A stretch of DNA of 42,917 nt from positions 1-42,917 of the forward strand of contig DATGMD010000023.1 in the NCBI GenBank assembly GCA_035293805.1. Reading direction: 5' to 3'. A program made the position numbers and the translations under genes. This DNA is from JAJPHF01 sp035293805 (GTDB lineage Bacteria > Chloroflexota > UBA6077 > JAJPHF01). Below are positions 1 to 9,167 of the stretch, piece after piece. A model generated the notes under the pieces. It was not told the DNA's origin and searched no databases. It saw only the letters and a list, made by a program, of their open reading frames with translations. Numbering within the stretch: the first letter of the stretch is position 1; each line of letters begins with the position of its first letter.

Positions 1-1
1 C

Positions 2-205
2 ATCACGGCCCCGCGGCTGGCGCCGGTGACTATTCCACCGGCACCCCAACCGCCCCCACGCATCGTCCCGCCGGCTCCGCTGCCCGAGCCGGGGACGGTG
101 CAGACCGCTGCGGATACGCGGAGCCCCTCGCCTGGCGCTCCTACCCTGCCGGCTGGTGTGCCCACGCCGCCGCGACCAACCGCGCCCACCCGGCGCCCGC
201 AGTAG
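2..205 (+). CDS. C-terminal fragment of a Pro/Thr-rich protein (5' truncated by window edge)
   Basis: An open frame runs from the window edge to a TAG at 203-205. The 67 visible residues are almost all Pro, Ala, Thr, Arg and Val, with blocks such as PPAPQPPP and PTPPRPT. This is the composition of the disordered tails and wall-spanning linkers of exported proteins in this kind of genome, and similar Pro-rich proteins occur near 34-36 kb and at the right edge. No domain is visible, so no function can be assigned. The stop lies 92 bases before the likely RHS start, so the two could be cotranscribed. The stop-free frame is the main support, and GC-rich DNA gives such frames by chance. Confidence 0.45.
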   Translation: MTAPRLAPVTIPPAPQPPPRIVPPAPLPEPGTVQTAADTRSPSPGAPTLPAGVPTPPRPTAPTRRPQ

Positions 206-297
206 CTCTCTTGGACTCACGCCGTGGGTGCGGGCCTGACCAGAACGGGCGCCCGAATTGTGGCGGTGCCTTGCAGCGCAGGAGGGGAGGCAGCCCT

Positions 298-3200
298 GTG
301 ACCATCGCGGTTCGCGTACGGGCGCTAGTACACGGACTCGTCATCCTGAGCCTCCTATGTGTCGCTCCCGGCAGTGCTGCTCCGCGCGCGGCCGAGGCCC
401 AGGGCTCGGGCAACATAAGCTACGTCTACGACCCACTCGGGCGCCTGATCGGCGTCCTCGATGGGGTTGGGGGCGTGGCCAAGTACCAGTACGATGCCGT
501 GGGAAACCTTCTCGCGATCAAGCGCGAAGGCAGCACGCCCGTCCTCGTAACCAGCGTTGCACCCCTGAGTGGGGCCGTCGGAGCCACCGTCACGATCACT
601 GGGACCGGCTTTAGTACAACGCCGAGTCTGAACACTGTTCAGTTCGTGGGTAGCTCCGGTCCGGTGAGCGCGGCGGTCACGTCGGCCACGGCTACCCAGC
701 TCGTGGTGACGGTCCCCACCGGGGCGCTGACAGGTTCGATCACGGTCAGCACTCCCAGCGACACGGCCGGAACGACTACGGCGGCCGCGTTTACCGTGCT
801 GGACGCGAGCGGGCGTGATACACGAGCGCCGACCATCACGAGCGTTACCTCCAGCCCCAACGTGGTCGTGAATGGCTATCCTATCGCGGCCGCTGGCTCC
901 ACGATTACTATCGCCGGCACGAATCTCGAAACCACCTTCAGCGCGAATACCGCGATCAACACAGCCGCCAATAATGTTGTGGCAATCAATGGACAGCGCG
1001 CGACAGTCAGCCAAGGGGCCGATGCCTCGCACATTAACGCGACCCTCCCCACGACCGCGAGCAGCGGGCCCCTGACGCTCACCACCCCGGGCGGCACGGC
1101 CGCCAATAGCACGGATCTCTTCGTGCCCCCCAGTGGGTACACTCCAGCCAACGTGGCGTTCGCCGACACGATGAGCGTGGGGGGTACCAAGACCATCACC
1201 ACGAGCGCGAACGCGACGCAGACCATTGCACTTGTAGCCTTTGATGCGTCCGCAGGGCAGGCGCTCAGCCTGCAGCTGAGTAATATTCAGTACTCCGGGT
1301 CGTGCAACCCCTCGATCTCCATCCTCGCTCCCAATGGCACGAGCTATCCTGGCCCCTCGTGTCGGGATACCTTTGCCCAGACCCCGGTGCTGCCCGCCAC
1401 CGGCACCTACACCGTCCTCGTCGTCACGGGCGGCAATGCCGGACAGATGACCATAGCTTTGCAAGCGATCGCGCCAGATACGACCAATACGATCACTATC
1501 AACGGACCGGCCGTGCGTGTCACCATCAGCACCCCCGGCCAAAATGCCCTGCTGAGCTTCCAGGGCAGTGCTGGGGAGTCCGTGACCCTGCATGGACAGA
1601 ACAGCACCGATCCCCAGTATCCTGGCTTTCCGTCCGGGCTCTTTGATTGCTTGCCTACTGTGGCGGTTCAAGATCGGACCAGAACAACCACTCTGGCCAC
1701 CGGGTCGTGCAAGGATATCTCAGCGATTACGGCCACTCTGCCTACGACAGGCGCGTACGCTATCCTGGTGGATCCTAGTGGAGCGGCCACAGGGACCCTG
1801 TTCCTAACGCTCACTCTCGCGGGGACCTCAACGCCGACGCCGACGAGCACGCCTACCAACACACCTACTGCCGGCGCCTCGCCAACGCCGACGAGCACAC
1901 CTACCCCCAATGGGTCCCCGACCCTAACCTTCACCCCAACCAAAGCTCCAACCGCCACGCCGCTTACGGGACCCGCCCTCGTGGTGCGCCCGAGCAGTAT
2001 CGCGCCCGGCGGGGTGGCGAGCGTGGACTGGGGCGGCCTCTTCCCGCCGGTTACGCCGACCACCAACGACTGGATCGGCTTGTACACGCCCTCCCAGCCG
2101 GATAGCCCCGCCGCCACGGTCACCGTGACTACTACCGGCGGCGTGAGCGGGCAGGTCGCCTTCGCCATTCCTACGAGCCTGGCCACCGGCACCTATCAGA
2201 TGCGGCTGTTCAACGGGACTGGCACGGGCAGTCGGCTGGCCGTGAGCAATAACTTTAGCGTCACGCTGACTACGTCTACGCCGACGAGTAGCCCGACGAG
2301 CGGCGCCTCCCCCACCCCGACGAGCACGGCCACGGCCGGGCCATCGCCGACGCCTGGGGCGAGCTTACTCGCGCGGCCGAACATCATCCCGCAGGGTAGT
2401 ACGGTCAACGCCACATGGGCTGGCATCCAGGGGCCGACCGCGAGAGATTGGATCGGACTATTTGCGGCCGGCGCACCGCCCCCGACCGTCAAGCCAACGA
2501 CTTACCAGTACACGACCGGCCAGGCTAGTGGGCAGGTACCGCTCTCTATTCCGAGCGCCCAGGCGCCTGGCTCGTACGAGCTGCGCCTGTTCGCGAACGA
2601 CACGTTTACACTCCTCGCGACTAGCAATAGCTTTGCTGTCACCGCGCCGTCGGGCGGACTCATGCCGCCGGATGCCTTAGCGACCACTCTACGGCTCCCG
2701 GACGCTGTTGGGGTTAGTCCTAGCGGGGCGCGCATCATACAGTTGCTCAGCGCCCAACTCCGGCAAACCGTCGACCCAACGGCCTCGGGGAACATGCCGC
2801 CTGCCCAGGATGCGGGAGAGGGAGCGGCTCTGACGAATCCGTCGTGGAGCCCAGAGCTCGGCTTCGTGCCGAATCTCTTGCGGCTCGGCCACACCGCGAC
2901 CCCCTGGCGGCTCCTACCTCCGTTGGCGGGCACGCCCGGCAGCACGGCCCTAGCCGGTCAGGTGCTCCAACTGAACGGCCAACCGCTCGCCGACGTTACT
3001 CTTCAGCTGGGAACGGTCGAGGCGCGCACTGACACGACTGGGCGCTTCTTGCTCGATGACCTCGCGCCGGGCCATCAGGAGCTGGTGATCGACGGGCGCT
3101 CCGCGAGCGACGCCGAGCGGGCCTACGGCCAGTTCTTTGCCGGGGTGGACCTGGTGGAGGGCGAGCGCACCGTGCTGCCCTACACGATCTGGCTGCCGCG

Positions 3201-6200
3201 GCTCGATACGCTCCATACGATAGCCATCCCTGCCCCGACCACCGAGGAAACAGTGCTCACCACGCCGAAGATACCGGGACTCGAGGTGCACCTACCACCG
3301 GGCACGGAGATCCGCGACCGGGAGGGCAACGTGGTCACTGAGCTAGGCATCACGGCGATTCCGGTGGACCGACCGCCGTTTCCGTTGCCGCCCGGGGCAC
3401 CCGTACCGATCTACTTCACCATCCAGCCCGGCGGCGCCACGATTGCGCCGTATGGCGCTCGGATCGTCTATCCCAACTACACCCACGCGGCCCCCGGCAC
3501 GCGCGGCACCTTCTGGCACTACGATCCCGTGCAGGACGGCTGGTACATCTACGGCCGAGGCACCGTGACGGCCGACGGGACGCAGGCGATCCCCGACCCC
3601 GGCGTGGCCGTCTTCGAGCTGACCGGCGCCATGTTCCATGCCGAAGACGGCCCCCAGCCGCCGGGTACCGCGCCCCCGCCAGGCAACGACACCGAAGACG
3701 GAGAGCCTGTCGATCTGAGTACCGGCCTCTTCGTCCTGAACAAGACTGATTTGGCACTCCCGGACGTACTCCCGCTTCGCCTTACGCGGACGTATCGACC
3801 ACTCGACGCTATCTCGCGGCCCTTCGGGATCGGCGCGACCCATCCCTATGAAATGTACCTGTATGCACCGTATGGGCAGGAAGCGGAGGGCGTGAGCCTG
3901 GTCCTACCGGATGGCGGTCAGGTCGTCTATCTGCCGACCGTCTTCTGTCCCGGCGGCGGAGTAGACTGCGCCTCGGTAGTGTACACGCATACGGCGACCC
4001 CTACCCCTTTTTATAATTCGCAGCTCACCTACAGTGCGTCGGATCACCGCTGGCACATCACCCTCCGGGATGGGACTGTCTATCTGTTTGGCGACGGGGC
4101 GCCGCTCCAGGCTATCCGCGATCGCTACGGCAATCAGATCACGCTCGCTCGAAACGGAGGCACGAACGCCTATGGCGATAATGTAGGAAACGTCACACAG
4201 ATCACCTCGCCGAATGGCCGTTGGATTCGGTTGACGTACGATACCAATAGCCCCCCTCGCATCACGGGGGCCGAGGATAACATCGGGCGTGCGATCGGCT
4301 ATACATACTACACAACATACTCAGGCGGTGATCCACGCAACGGTCATCTGGCGACCGTCACACTGGTGGACGGCAGCACAACCTATATGACCCAATATAC
4401 CTACGACCCCAGCACGGGCGCGCTGACCCAGATTACGGACGCGAAGGGGATCACCTACCTAACCAACAGCTATTATGCCAATGGTCGAGTGTCCCAGCAG
4501 ACGCTCAACGATGGGACCGCGAATCCACCGACGTATCAGTTTAGCTACGTCGATTATTCGCCACCCACGAGTCGCGTCCAAGAGACCGCCGTCACCGACC
4601 CCCGGGGCATCGTGCGTCGGGTCCAGTTCGATACGCGGGGCTACACGATCAGCGATACGCGAGCCTACACGACGCCGCAGTATCCGACGAATCCCCCCGG
4701 CCCCCCGGAGCAGCAGACGAGTACCTACACTCGGCGAGCCGATGGTCTGGTGGAATCCATGACAGATCCCCTGGGGCACCGGACCACCTACGACTACGAC
4801 CCCTGGGGAATGGTGACGCGCGTGACTCGCCTGGCGGAGCAGGCAACTCCGTACCAATTGACCACGCTTTTCAGCTACGAGGATCGCTTCCACCAGGTCG
4901 CCAGCGTAACCGACCCTCTCCAGCACACCACAACCTACACCTATGATGCACTGGGAAATATCACCGTCATCACCGACCCGCTGGGGCACTACACGGTCCT
5001 TACGTACAACGCGGCGGGCCAGCCGCTCAGCCTGACCGACCCACTCGACAACACGACACGCTTCGCCTACGCGCTGGGCGATCTTGTCCAGGTGACCGAC
5101 CCGCTGAACCGGACGAGCGCGCGCTTCGTGGACAACGCCGGACGGCTGGTCACGACGACGAATGCGCTCGGGCAGACCACGCGGCGGGAATACGATGGTA
5201 TCAACCTGGTGCGCGAGGTGACCGATGCGCTGGGCCAGCACACGACGTTCGGCTACGACCTGAACGGCAACCTCATCAGCGTGACGGACGCTCGGAACAA
5301 CACGACCAGCTACAACTACGACAACATGGACCGGCTGAGCACACGCACCGATGCCCTGGGCCAAGTGAACTCGACAGGACACCAGGAGACTTACCAGTAC
5401 GACAAGGCGGGCAACGTGATCCAGGTGACGGATGACCGCCGCGGCAAGATCACGACCTACTGCTACGACGGCCTCAACCGTCGGACGTTCGCCGGGTTCG
5501 GCACGGTCACGCCGCCCGGCGCCTGCGCCGCCGGGGCGAACTACGAGAGCACGATCATCTCGGCGTACGACGGCTGGAACCGGCTCACGCAAGCGGTAGA
5601 CTCGGCGTCGGGCACCACGACACGCACCTACGACGACGTGCAGCGTACAATGACAGAGACGACGCCGCAGGGTACGGTTAGTTACCAGTTCGACCCTGCC
5701 GGGCGCCGGACCATGCTGACGGCCTCAGGCCAGGCGCCCGTCGGGTACACCTTTGACGACGCGAACCGGCTGGTGCAGCTCGTCCAGGGAGCGACCACCG
5801 TGGGCCTGGCCTATGACCCGGCCAACCGCCAGACGCAGCTCACCTTGCCGAATGGGGTGAGTGTAACCCACGGCTACGACGCGGCTGGCCAACTGACCAG
5901 CCTGAGCTACAGCCAGAACAACAGCACACTCGGCAACCTGGGCTACAGCTATGACCTGGCGGGCCAGAGAACCAGCCTGACGGGCAGCTTCGCTCGCACG
6001 GGGCTGCCGACCGCCCTCACGTCGGCGACGTACGACGCGGCGAACCGCCTGACGCAGTGGGGCACGACGAGCATCACCTACGAGAACACGAACGGCGGCA
6101 ACATGCTGACGGATGGGGCTCATACGTATAGCTGGAACGCGCGCAGCCAGCTCAGCCAGGTAGTGACGAGCGGCACGACGACCACCTTCGCCTATGACGC

Positions 6201-7038
6201 GCTCGGCCGCCGGCAGACCAGCACGGTCGTGCCGCCCGCGCCGACGCCGACGGTGACGACCAGCTACCTGTACGCCCGGGTGAACCCGATCCAGGAGCAG
6301 GCGAGCACAGGCACGGCCAACCTGCTCACTGGGCTGGGCCTCGACCAGTACTTCGCCCGCACGGAGAGCAGTACCACCCGCAGCTATCTGACTGACGCGC
6401 TCGGCTCGACCCTGGCCCTCGTGGGCGCCAGCGGCGTCGAGACGCAGTACACCTGCGACCCCTTTGGCAACACCATGCCGAGCGGCCCGGCCAGCACCAA
6501 TCCCTACCAGTACACCGGGCGGGAGAACGACACGAGCACCGGGCTATACTACTACCGCGCACGGTACTACAACCCAGCCATCGAGCGCTTCATTAGCGAG
6601 GATCCCCTGCTCTGCGCACTCACCAACAGAGTACCGCTAGCATCTATTGTGAGTTATCCCCAATCACTGAATGCGTTTGTCTACGCATTGGATGACCCTG
6701 TAGATCGGCGTGACCCCCTTGGGTTGACATCTGATTGTGAATATTACCAGCAACGTTGCCATGATGTCCGAGATGCGATCTCACAGGGATATTACTGTCA
6801 GGCTGCTCCTACCGTTTGTCAACGCGGTGGAGATAACCCATATTCCAATTGTGTACGCGGATGCCTGCAAGCAGCTGATAGTGCCGCATGTGTGCCAATC
6901 GTGGGGCGCAAGCACACAAATGGCGTGGGCACAGTCGCTTGTGCTGTAGAGATCCATGCGGCATGCTTCGCGACATGCCTGAATGTACTTAATGGCCGCC
7001 CGGACTATGTACCATTGCCGCCACATATCATTAAGTGA
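298..7038 (+). CDS. Secreted RHS/YD-repeat polymorphic toxin-like protein with ten-cysteine C-terminal domain
   Basis: A 2,246-residue exported protein. The GTG at 298 is chosen because GGAGGGGAGG lies just upstream (281-290) and a signal peptide follows at once (about residues 1-35); an ATG at 211 would add 29 unlikely residues. In order: an isolated YD repeat (39-78), two IPT/TIG-like domains (about 83-168 and 178-277), beta-rich segments (about 284-505), two Ig-like domains each carrying a DWIGL motif (about 559-656 and 688-781) on SPTPT linkers, a carboxypeptidase-regulatory-like domain (about 885-938), a DUF6531-like domain (from about 1137), a long YD/RHS array, and the RHS core with GLYYYRARYYNP ending in DPLGL (about 2139-2143). 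The residues after it form a low-GC ten-cysteine domain. In known RHS proteins the array makes a shell, and the DPxGL site marks autocleavage that frees a toxic C-terminus. That this CT is toxic is inference. Confidence 0.93.
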   Translation: MTIAVRVRALVHGLVILSLLCVAPGSAAPRAAEAQGSGNISYVYDPLGRLIGVLDGVGGVAKYQYDAVGNLLAIKREGSTPVLVTSVAPLSGAVGATVTITGTGFSTTPSLNTVQFVGSSGPVSAAVTSATATQLVVTVPTGALTGSITVSTPSDTAGTTTAAAFTVLDASGRDTRAPTITSVTSSPNVVVNGYPIAAAGSTITIAGTNLETTFSANTAINTAANNVVAINGQRATVSQGADASHINATLPTTASSGPLTLTTPGGTAANSTDLFVPPSGYTPANVAFADTMSVGGTKTITTSANATQTIALVAFDASAGQALSLQLSNIQYSGSCNPSISILAPNGTSYPGPSCRDTFAQTPVLPATGTYTVLVVTGGNAGQMTIALQAIAPDTTNTITINGPAVRVTISTPGQNALLSFQGSAGESVTLHGQNSTDPQYPGFPSGLFDCLPTVAVQDRTRTTTLATGSCKDISAITATLPTTGAYAILVDPSGAATGTLFLTLTLAGTSTPTPTSTPTNTPTAGASPTPTSTPTPNGSPTLTFTPTKAPTATPLTGPALVVRPSSIAPGGVASVDWGGLFPPVTPTTNDWIGLYTPSQPDSPAATVTVTTTGGVSGQVAFAIPTSLATGTYQMRLFNGTGTGSRLAVSNNFSVTLTTSTPTSSPTSGASPTPTSTATAGPSPTPGASLLARPNIIPQGSTVNATWAGIQGPTARDWIGLFAAGAPPPTVKPTTYQYTTGQASGQVPLSIPSAQAPGSYELRLFANDTFTLLATSNSFAVTAPSGGLMPPDALATTLRLPDAVGVSPSGARIIQLLSAQLRQTVDPTASGNMPPAQDAGEGAALTNPSWSPELGFVPNLLRLGHTATPWRLLPPLAGTPGSTALAGQVLQLNGQPLADVTLQLGTVEARTDTTGRFLLDDLAPGHQELVIDGRSASDAERAYGQFFAGVDLVEGERTVLPYTIWLPRLDTLHTIAIPAPTTEETVLTTPKIPGLEVHLPPGTEIRDREGNVVTELGITAIPVDRPPFPLPPGAPVPIYFTIQPGGATIAPYGARIVYPNYTHAAPGTRGTFWHYDPVQDGWYIYGRGTVTADGTQAIPDPGVAVFELTGAMFHAEDGPQPPGTAPPPGNDTEDGEPVDLSTGLFVLNKTDLALPDVLPLRLTRTYRPLDAISRPFGIGATHPYEMYLYAPYGQEAEGVSLVLPDGGQVVYLPTVFCPGGGVDCASVVYTHTATPTPFYNSQLTYSASDHRWHITLRDGTVYLFGDGAPLQAIRDRYGNQITLARNGGTNAYGDNVGNVTQITSPNGRWIRLTYDTNSPPRITGAEDNIGRAIGYTYYTTYSGGDPRNGHLATVTLVDGSTTYMTQYTYDPSTGALTQITDAKGITYLTNSYYANGRVSQQTLNDGTANPPTYQFSYVDYSPPTSRVQETAVTDPRGIVRRVQFDTRGYTISDTRAYTTPQYPTNPPGPPEQQTSTYTRRADGLVESMTDPLGHRTTYDYDPWGMVTRVTRLAEQATPYQLTTLFSYEDRFHQVASVTDPLQHTTTYTYDALGNITVITDPLGHYTVLTYNAAGQPLSLTDPLDNTTRFAYALGDLVQVTDPLNRTSARFVDNAGRLVTTTNALGQTTRREYDGINLVREVTDALGQHTTFGYDLNGNLISVTDARNNTTSYNYDNMDRLSTRTDALGQVNSTGHQETYQYDKAGNVIQVTDDRRGKITTYCYDGLNRRTFAGFGTVTPPGACAAGANYESTIISAYDGWNRLTQAVDSASGTTTRTYDDVQRTMTETTPQGTVSYQFDPAGRRTMLTASGQAPVGYTFDDANRLVQLVQGATTVGLAYDPANRQTQLTLPNGVSVTHGYDAAGQLTSLSYSQNNSTLGNLGYSYDLAGQRTSLTGSFARTGLPTALTSATYDAANRLTQWGTTSITYENTNGGNMLTDGAHTYSWNARSQLSQVVTSGTTTTFAYDALGRRQTSTVVPPAPTPTVTTSYLYARVNPIQEQASTGTANLLTGLGLDQYFARTESSTTRSYLTDALGSTLALVGASGVETQYTCDPFGNTMPSGPASTNPYQYTGRENDTSTGLYYYRARYYNPAIERFISEDPLLCALTNRVPLASIVSYPQSLNAFVYALDDPVDRRDPLGLTSDCEYYQQRCHDVRDAISQGYYCQAAPTVCQRGGDNPYSNCVRGCLQAADSAACVPIVGRKHTNGVGTVACAVEIHAACFATCLNVLNGRPDYVPLPPHIIK

Positions 7039-7044
7039 CAACAT

Positions 7045-7464
7045 ATGATGTATGTTCCTAGATTGTGCCGGTTCATCGGCTTGATATTCACGTTCATATC
7101 CGTCGTGAGCGCGCCGATGTTCCTGTACTACGCCATCGTCGTCATTTCTGATATACCCTCGGCCGTGCATGAGCCATGGCTGCTGTTGATCTCCGCCATG
7201 TTGGTCATCAATACCGTATTTGGAGCTGTAGTTGCCTATGCATTCTACAATCTTAGGCGTTGGGGTCGCTATGTGGCGATTGGATTCTCGCTGTTCTATA
7301 TATCAGTCATTCTTGGCAACGAAATCGTATCATATATGGTCTTCCGTGGTAGAGGGATTGGTAGCATGACCAGCATAGCATTGGAGGCGTTATCAATCAT
7401 CGGCTTGATGTCGTTGATTATCATATGTCTATCACCTTCAATCAGGGCAACGATGACCAGGTGA
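7045..7464 (+). CDS. Small multi-pass membrane protein, candidate RHS immunity protein 1
   Basis: A 139-residue protein with about four hydrophobic segments (near residues 8-32, 43-68, 75-97 and 108-128) and little else. It begins six bases after the RHS stop; a second ATG follows at 7048. In RHS and CDI systems the gene directly behind the toxic C-terminus usually encodes the cognate immunity protein, and position and size fit. An integral membrane antidote would suggest that the CT acts at or across the membrane. The central RRWGRYVA motif and the C-terminal SPxxRA stretch recur in the protein at 8784-9167, so the two are probably paralogues. Codon use is visibly lower in GC than the RHS body. 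No family is recognised; the immunity role rests on context. Confidence 0.8.
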   Translation: MMYVPRLCRFIGLIFTFISVVSAPMFLYYAIVVISDIPSAVHEPWLLLISAMLVINTVFGAVVAYAFYNLRRWGRYVAIGFSLFYISVILGNEIVSYMVFRGRGIGSMTSIALEALSIIGLMSLIIICLSPSIRATMTR

Positions 7465-7597
7465 TCACTCGACATCCTCTCGTTGCCTTGATTGGTTAGT
7501 GTTGCGCTCTGACATGTCTTGCGGCTGCGATCACGCATTGTGGTCACAAGAATTGTATCTATCGCACCTATCAGCGGATGATAGCTAACACCTATAG

Positions 7598-7687
7598 AAG
7601 GACCGGGTCAAAGCGGGCATACGGATAAACGCCATAATAGCTAACCCGCAGATCCTCAACGGATTCGCGTATGCAAACGATGCACCC
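7598..7687 (+). pseudogene. Remnant of an RHS core end fused in frame to the orphan CT
   Basis: Upstream of the ATG at 7688 the same frame stays open back to a TAG at 7595-7597. From about 7628 it reads like the end of the RHS core: NPQILNGFAYANDAP here against YPQSLNAFVYALDDP before the boundary of the full-length gene. No start codon with a ribosome site is visible in the remnant. This is the pattern of a CT displaced from a former RHS gene by a new CT, with a short piece of core left as homology. Confidence 0.7.
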
Positions 7688-8038
7688 ATGACCATCCGCG
7701 ATCCTCTTGGCTTATCACCAGAGTGCGACTATTATCGTGACAGATGCGCCGCTGTTACGAGTGATACTGCCAAAGCATATCGGTGCTATGCTGGTCTGGC
7801 AGTCTGCGAAGGCGCTCCGCGAGACGAAACTAGCAATTGTATCCGTAGCTGTTTGCAGAGCTTCGATCGCAACATTTGCAGCAGGATTCCACTATTCGGC
7901 AGAAAGGATGTGGAGGATGCGGTTACTGAAGGCTGCTCCTTCTTTCAGGCGCATGCGATCTGCTTTGCCCGCTGTGGTATTGGCAGAGGGATCGATGAAG
8001 TGAGACATCGATTTCCAGACCCACCAATTATCAGATGA
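7688..8038 (+). CDS. Orphan RHS C-terminal module with ten conserved cysteines
   Basis: A 116-residue frame that begins inside the RHS boundary (MTIRDPLGL) and continues into a domain like the CT of the full-length RHS. All ten cysteines are kept with nearly identical spacing: C-x6-C-x12-C-x6-C-x10-C-x3-C-x8-C-x16/18-C-x7/8-C-x3-C. The motifs SNCxRxCLQ and GRK and the C-terminal PxxII are also shared. It has no signal peptide and no RHS shell of its own, so it is probably a silent cassette that could replace the active CT by recombination, as described for orphan rhs/CDI modules in Enterobacteria. Whether it is translated from this ATG is uncertain. It is followed 37 bases later by its own membrane-protein partner. 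Confidence 0.75.
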   Translation: MTIRDPLGLSPECDYYRDRCAAVTSDTAKAYRCYAGLAVCEGAPRDETSNCIRSCLQSFDRNICSRIPLFGRKDVEDAVTEGCSFFQAHAICFARCGIGRGIDEVRHRFPDPPIIR

Positions 8039-8075
8039 CCAGATAAGGTGTTGACGCACACTCGATGATACCCAT

Positions 8076-8483
8076 ATGATTGCTACTATGCGAATTGTAA
8101 GCGGGATATATGGCGCCATTGGCGTACTTGGCGGGGTGATTTTCCTGTGGTATCTGGTATTCGGGCGATCATTACTAACCGAAGGGATAGTTGCGTCGAC
8201 AGCGTATATATTTACTGTCGCACTGGCTCTGGTCCATACTGCTTTTGCCGCAGCGGCAGCATACTTAATATGGATACGCAGGGCGATTGGAGCGCTAGTA
8301 GCCGTAACCTACAATGCTATCTGGATAATTGTGCCACTTTATGCTATAGTTGCACTAATAATAGGTGCACCTGAAAGACTAATCGAGCCGGTTGGGTTAG
8401 TGGAATTGTCCATCCTAATCGTGCCAGGTGTGTTGAGTATAGTCATATTGTATGCGTGGCGAAGCAGATATTTCATTGGTTAG
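8076..8483 (+). CDS. Small multi-pass membrane protein, candidate immunity protein 2
   Basis: A 135-residue protein with about four hydrophobic segments (near residues 8-28, 38-66, 72-95 and 106-128), the same size and layout as the protein behind the full RHS gene. It lies directly behind the orphan CT, so CT2 and this gene form a second toxin/immunity-like pair. Sequence identity to the first and third membrane proteins is low, as expected for specific antidotes to diverged toxins; a short xRRAIGAL stretch sits where the other two have RRWGRYVA. A second possible start is the ATG at 8088. Function is inferred from position only. Confidence 0.72.
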   Translation: MIATMRIVSGIYGAIGVLGGVIFLWYLVFGRSLLTEGIVASTAYIFTVALALVHTAFAAAAAYLIWIRRAIGALVAVTYNAIWIIVPLYAIVALIIGAPERLIEPVGLVELSILIVPGVLSIVILYAWRSRYFIG

Positions 8484-8591
8484 ACTATGAGAGCCTGGCT
8501 ACGGCAACGTACCGCGTGGCGCACTTCCCTCACGCTATGGGGGCCGACGACGACTATCTATGATTAACCCTTCACCTATCGAGTAAGAAAC

Positions 8592-8777
8592 ATGGGAAGG
8601 CTTTGGGCGCTCCACACGACCAGCGCAGCTATGGTGATCGCCTCCCGCAAACATGGACCGCGGTGTGCACGTTCGCCGCGGTCCATGCCGCCTGCTGGTC
8701 TGGCTGTGCAGCGCGACTTGAGAACGGCGAGCTGGAAAGATACGATCCGCCGATATTTCGATAACGACCTACGGTGA
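8592..8777 (+). pseudogene. Truncated duplicate of the 5' end of the secreted-protein gene at 9248
   Basis: The first ~53 bases match the start of the gene at 9248 closely (MGRL..HTTS.AM.IAS in both), and the match extends a little upstream through a TCGRGTAAGA-like stretch. Homology stops at about 8644, just before a 12-bp inverted repeat, and the rest of the 61-codon frame has no resemblance to that gene. It is therefore read as a gene fragment left by duplication or insertion, not as a functional gene. The third membrane-protein gene sits between this fragment and the intact copy. Confidence 0.6.
8652..8687. repeat. Perfect 12-bp inverted repeat at the duplication breakpoint
   Basis: CATGGACCGCGG at 8652-8663 is the exact reverse complement of 8676-8687, with a 12-base loop. 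It lies a few bases beyond the point where the fragment at 8592 stops matching the gene at 9248. No T run follows, so it is not a clear terminator. It could be a recombination site or a scar. Confidence 0.7.
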
Positions 8778-8783
8778 TACCAA

Positions 8784-9167
8784 ATGGAACGAGGCCTCGA
8801 TCTGGCAGGAATAATGTACGCCGTGTTAGGTGTATTTCAGAGTGCAGCCACGGTCTTTTTTTCGATCGCACTCTTGTCTCCGGATCATTCACTACGCCTC
8901 CTAGTCCTTGCCTTCGGGATTAGCGCTATACTAAACATACTGATGGCGTATGCATGTCTTACTCGCCGCCGATGGGGACGTTATGTGGCATGCTTATACA
9001 GTTTGATATATATACTTCTGATTGTTGTCGTGTACGCGCTGTCTCTTGCGCTTGGCATTACACGTGATCCACTAATAGGAGTTTCATATCTACCGCTTGT
9101 ACTTGTATTCGTCTTGCAAGCAGCCATATTCTTGTCTCCGGGGGCTGGAAGGGCGATGATACGTTGA
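8784..9167 (+). CDS. Small multi-pass membrane protein, candidate immunity protein 3
   Basis: A 127-residue protein with about four hydrophobic segments (near residues 7-30, 37-58, 67-92 and 100-118). It shares RRWGRYVA and the C-terminal LSPxxxRAMxR type ending with the protein at 7045-7464, so those two are probably paralogues. Unlike the other two it has no CT domain in front, only the broken 5' fragment of the neighbouring secreted-protein gene. An unpaired immunity gene is common in polymorphic-toxin loci, where it protects against toxins that the cell no longer makes. Low GC matches the other CT/membrane modules. Confidence 0.72.
   Translation: MERGLDLAGIMYAVLGVFQSAATVFFSIALLSPDHSLRLLVLAFGISAILNILMAYACLTRRRWGRYVACLYSLIYILLIVVVYALSLALGITRDPLIGVSYLPLVLVFVLQAAIFLSPGAGRAMIR

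Noticed and set aside
4459..5592. 377-codon minus-strand frame in the RHS gene
   Set aside because: It mirrors the YD-repeat codons of the RHS gene and has no independent support.
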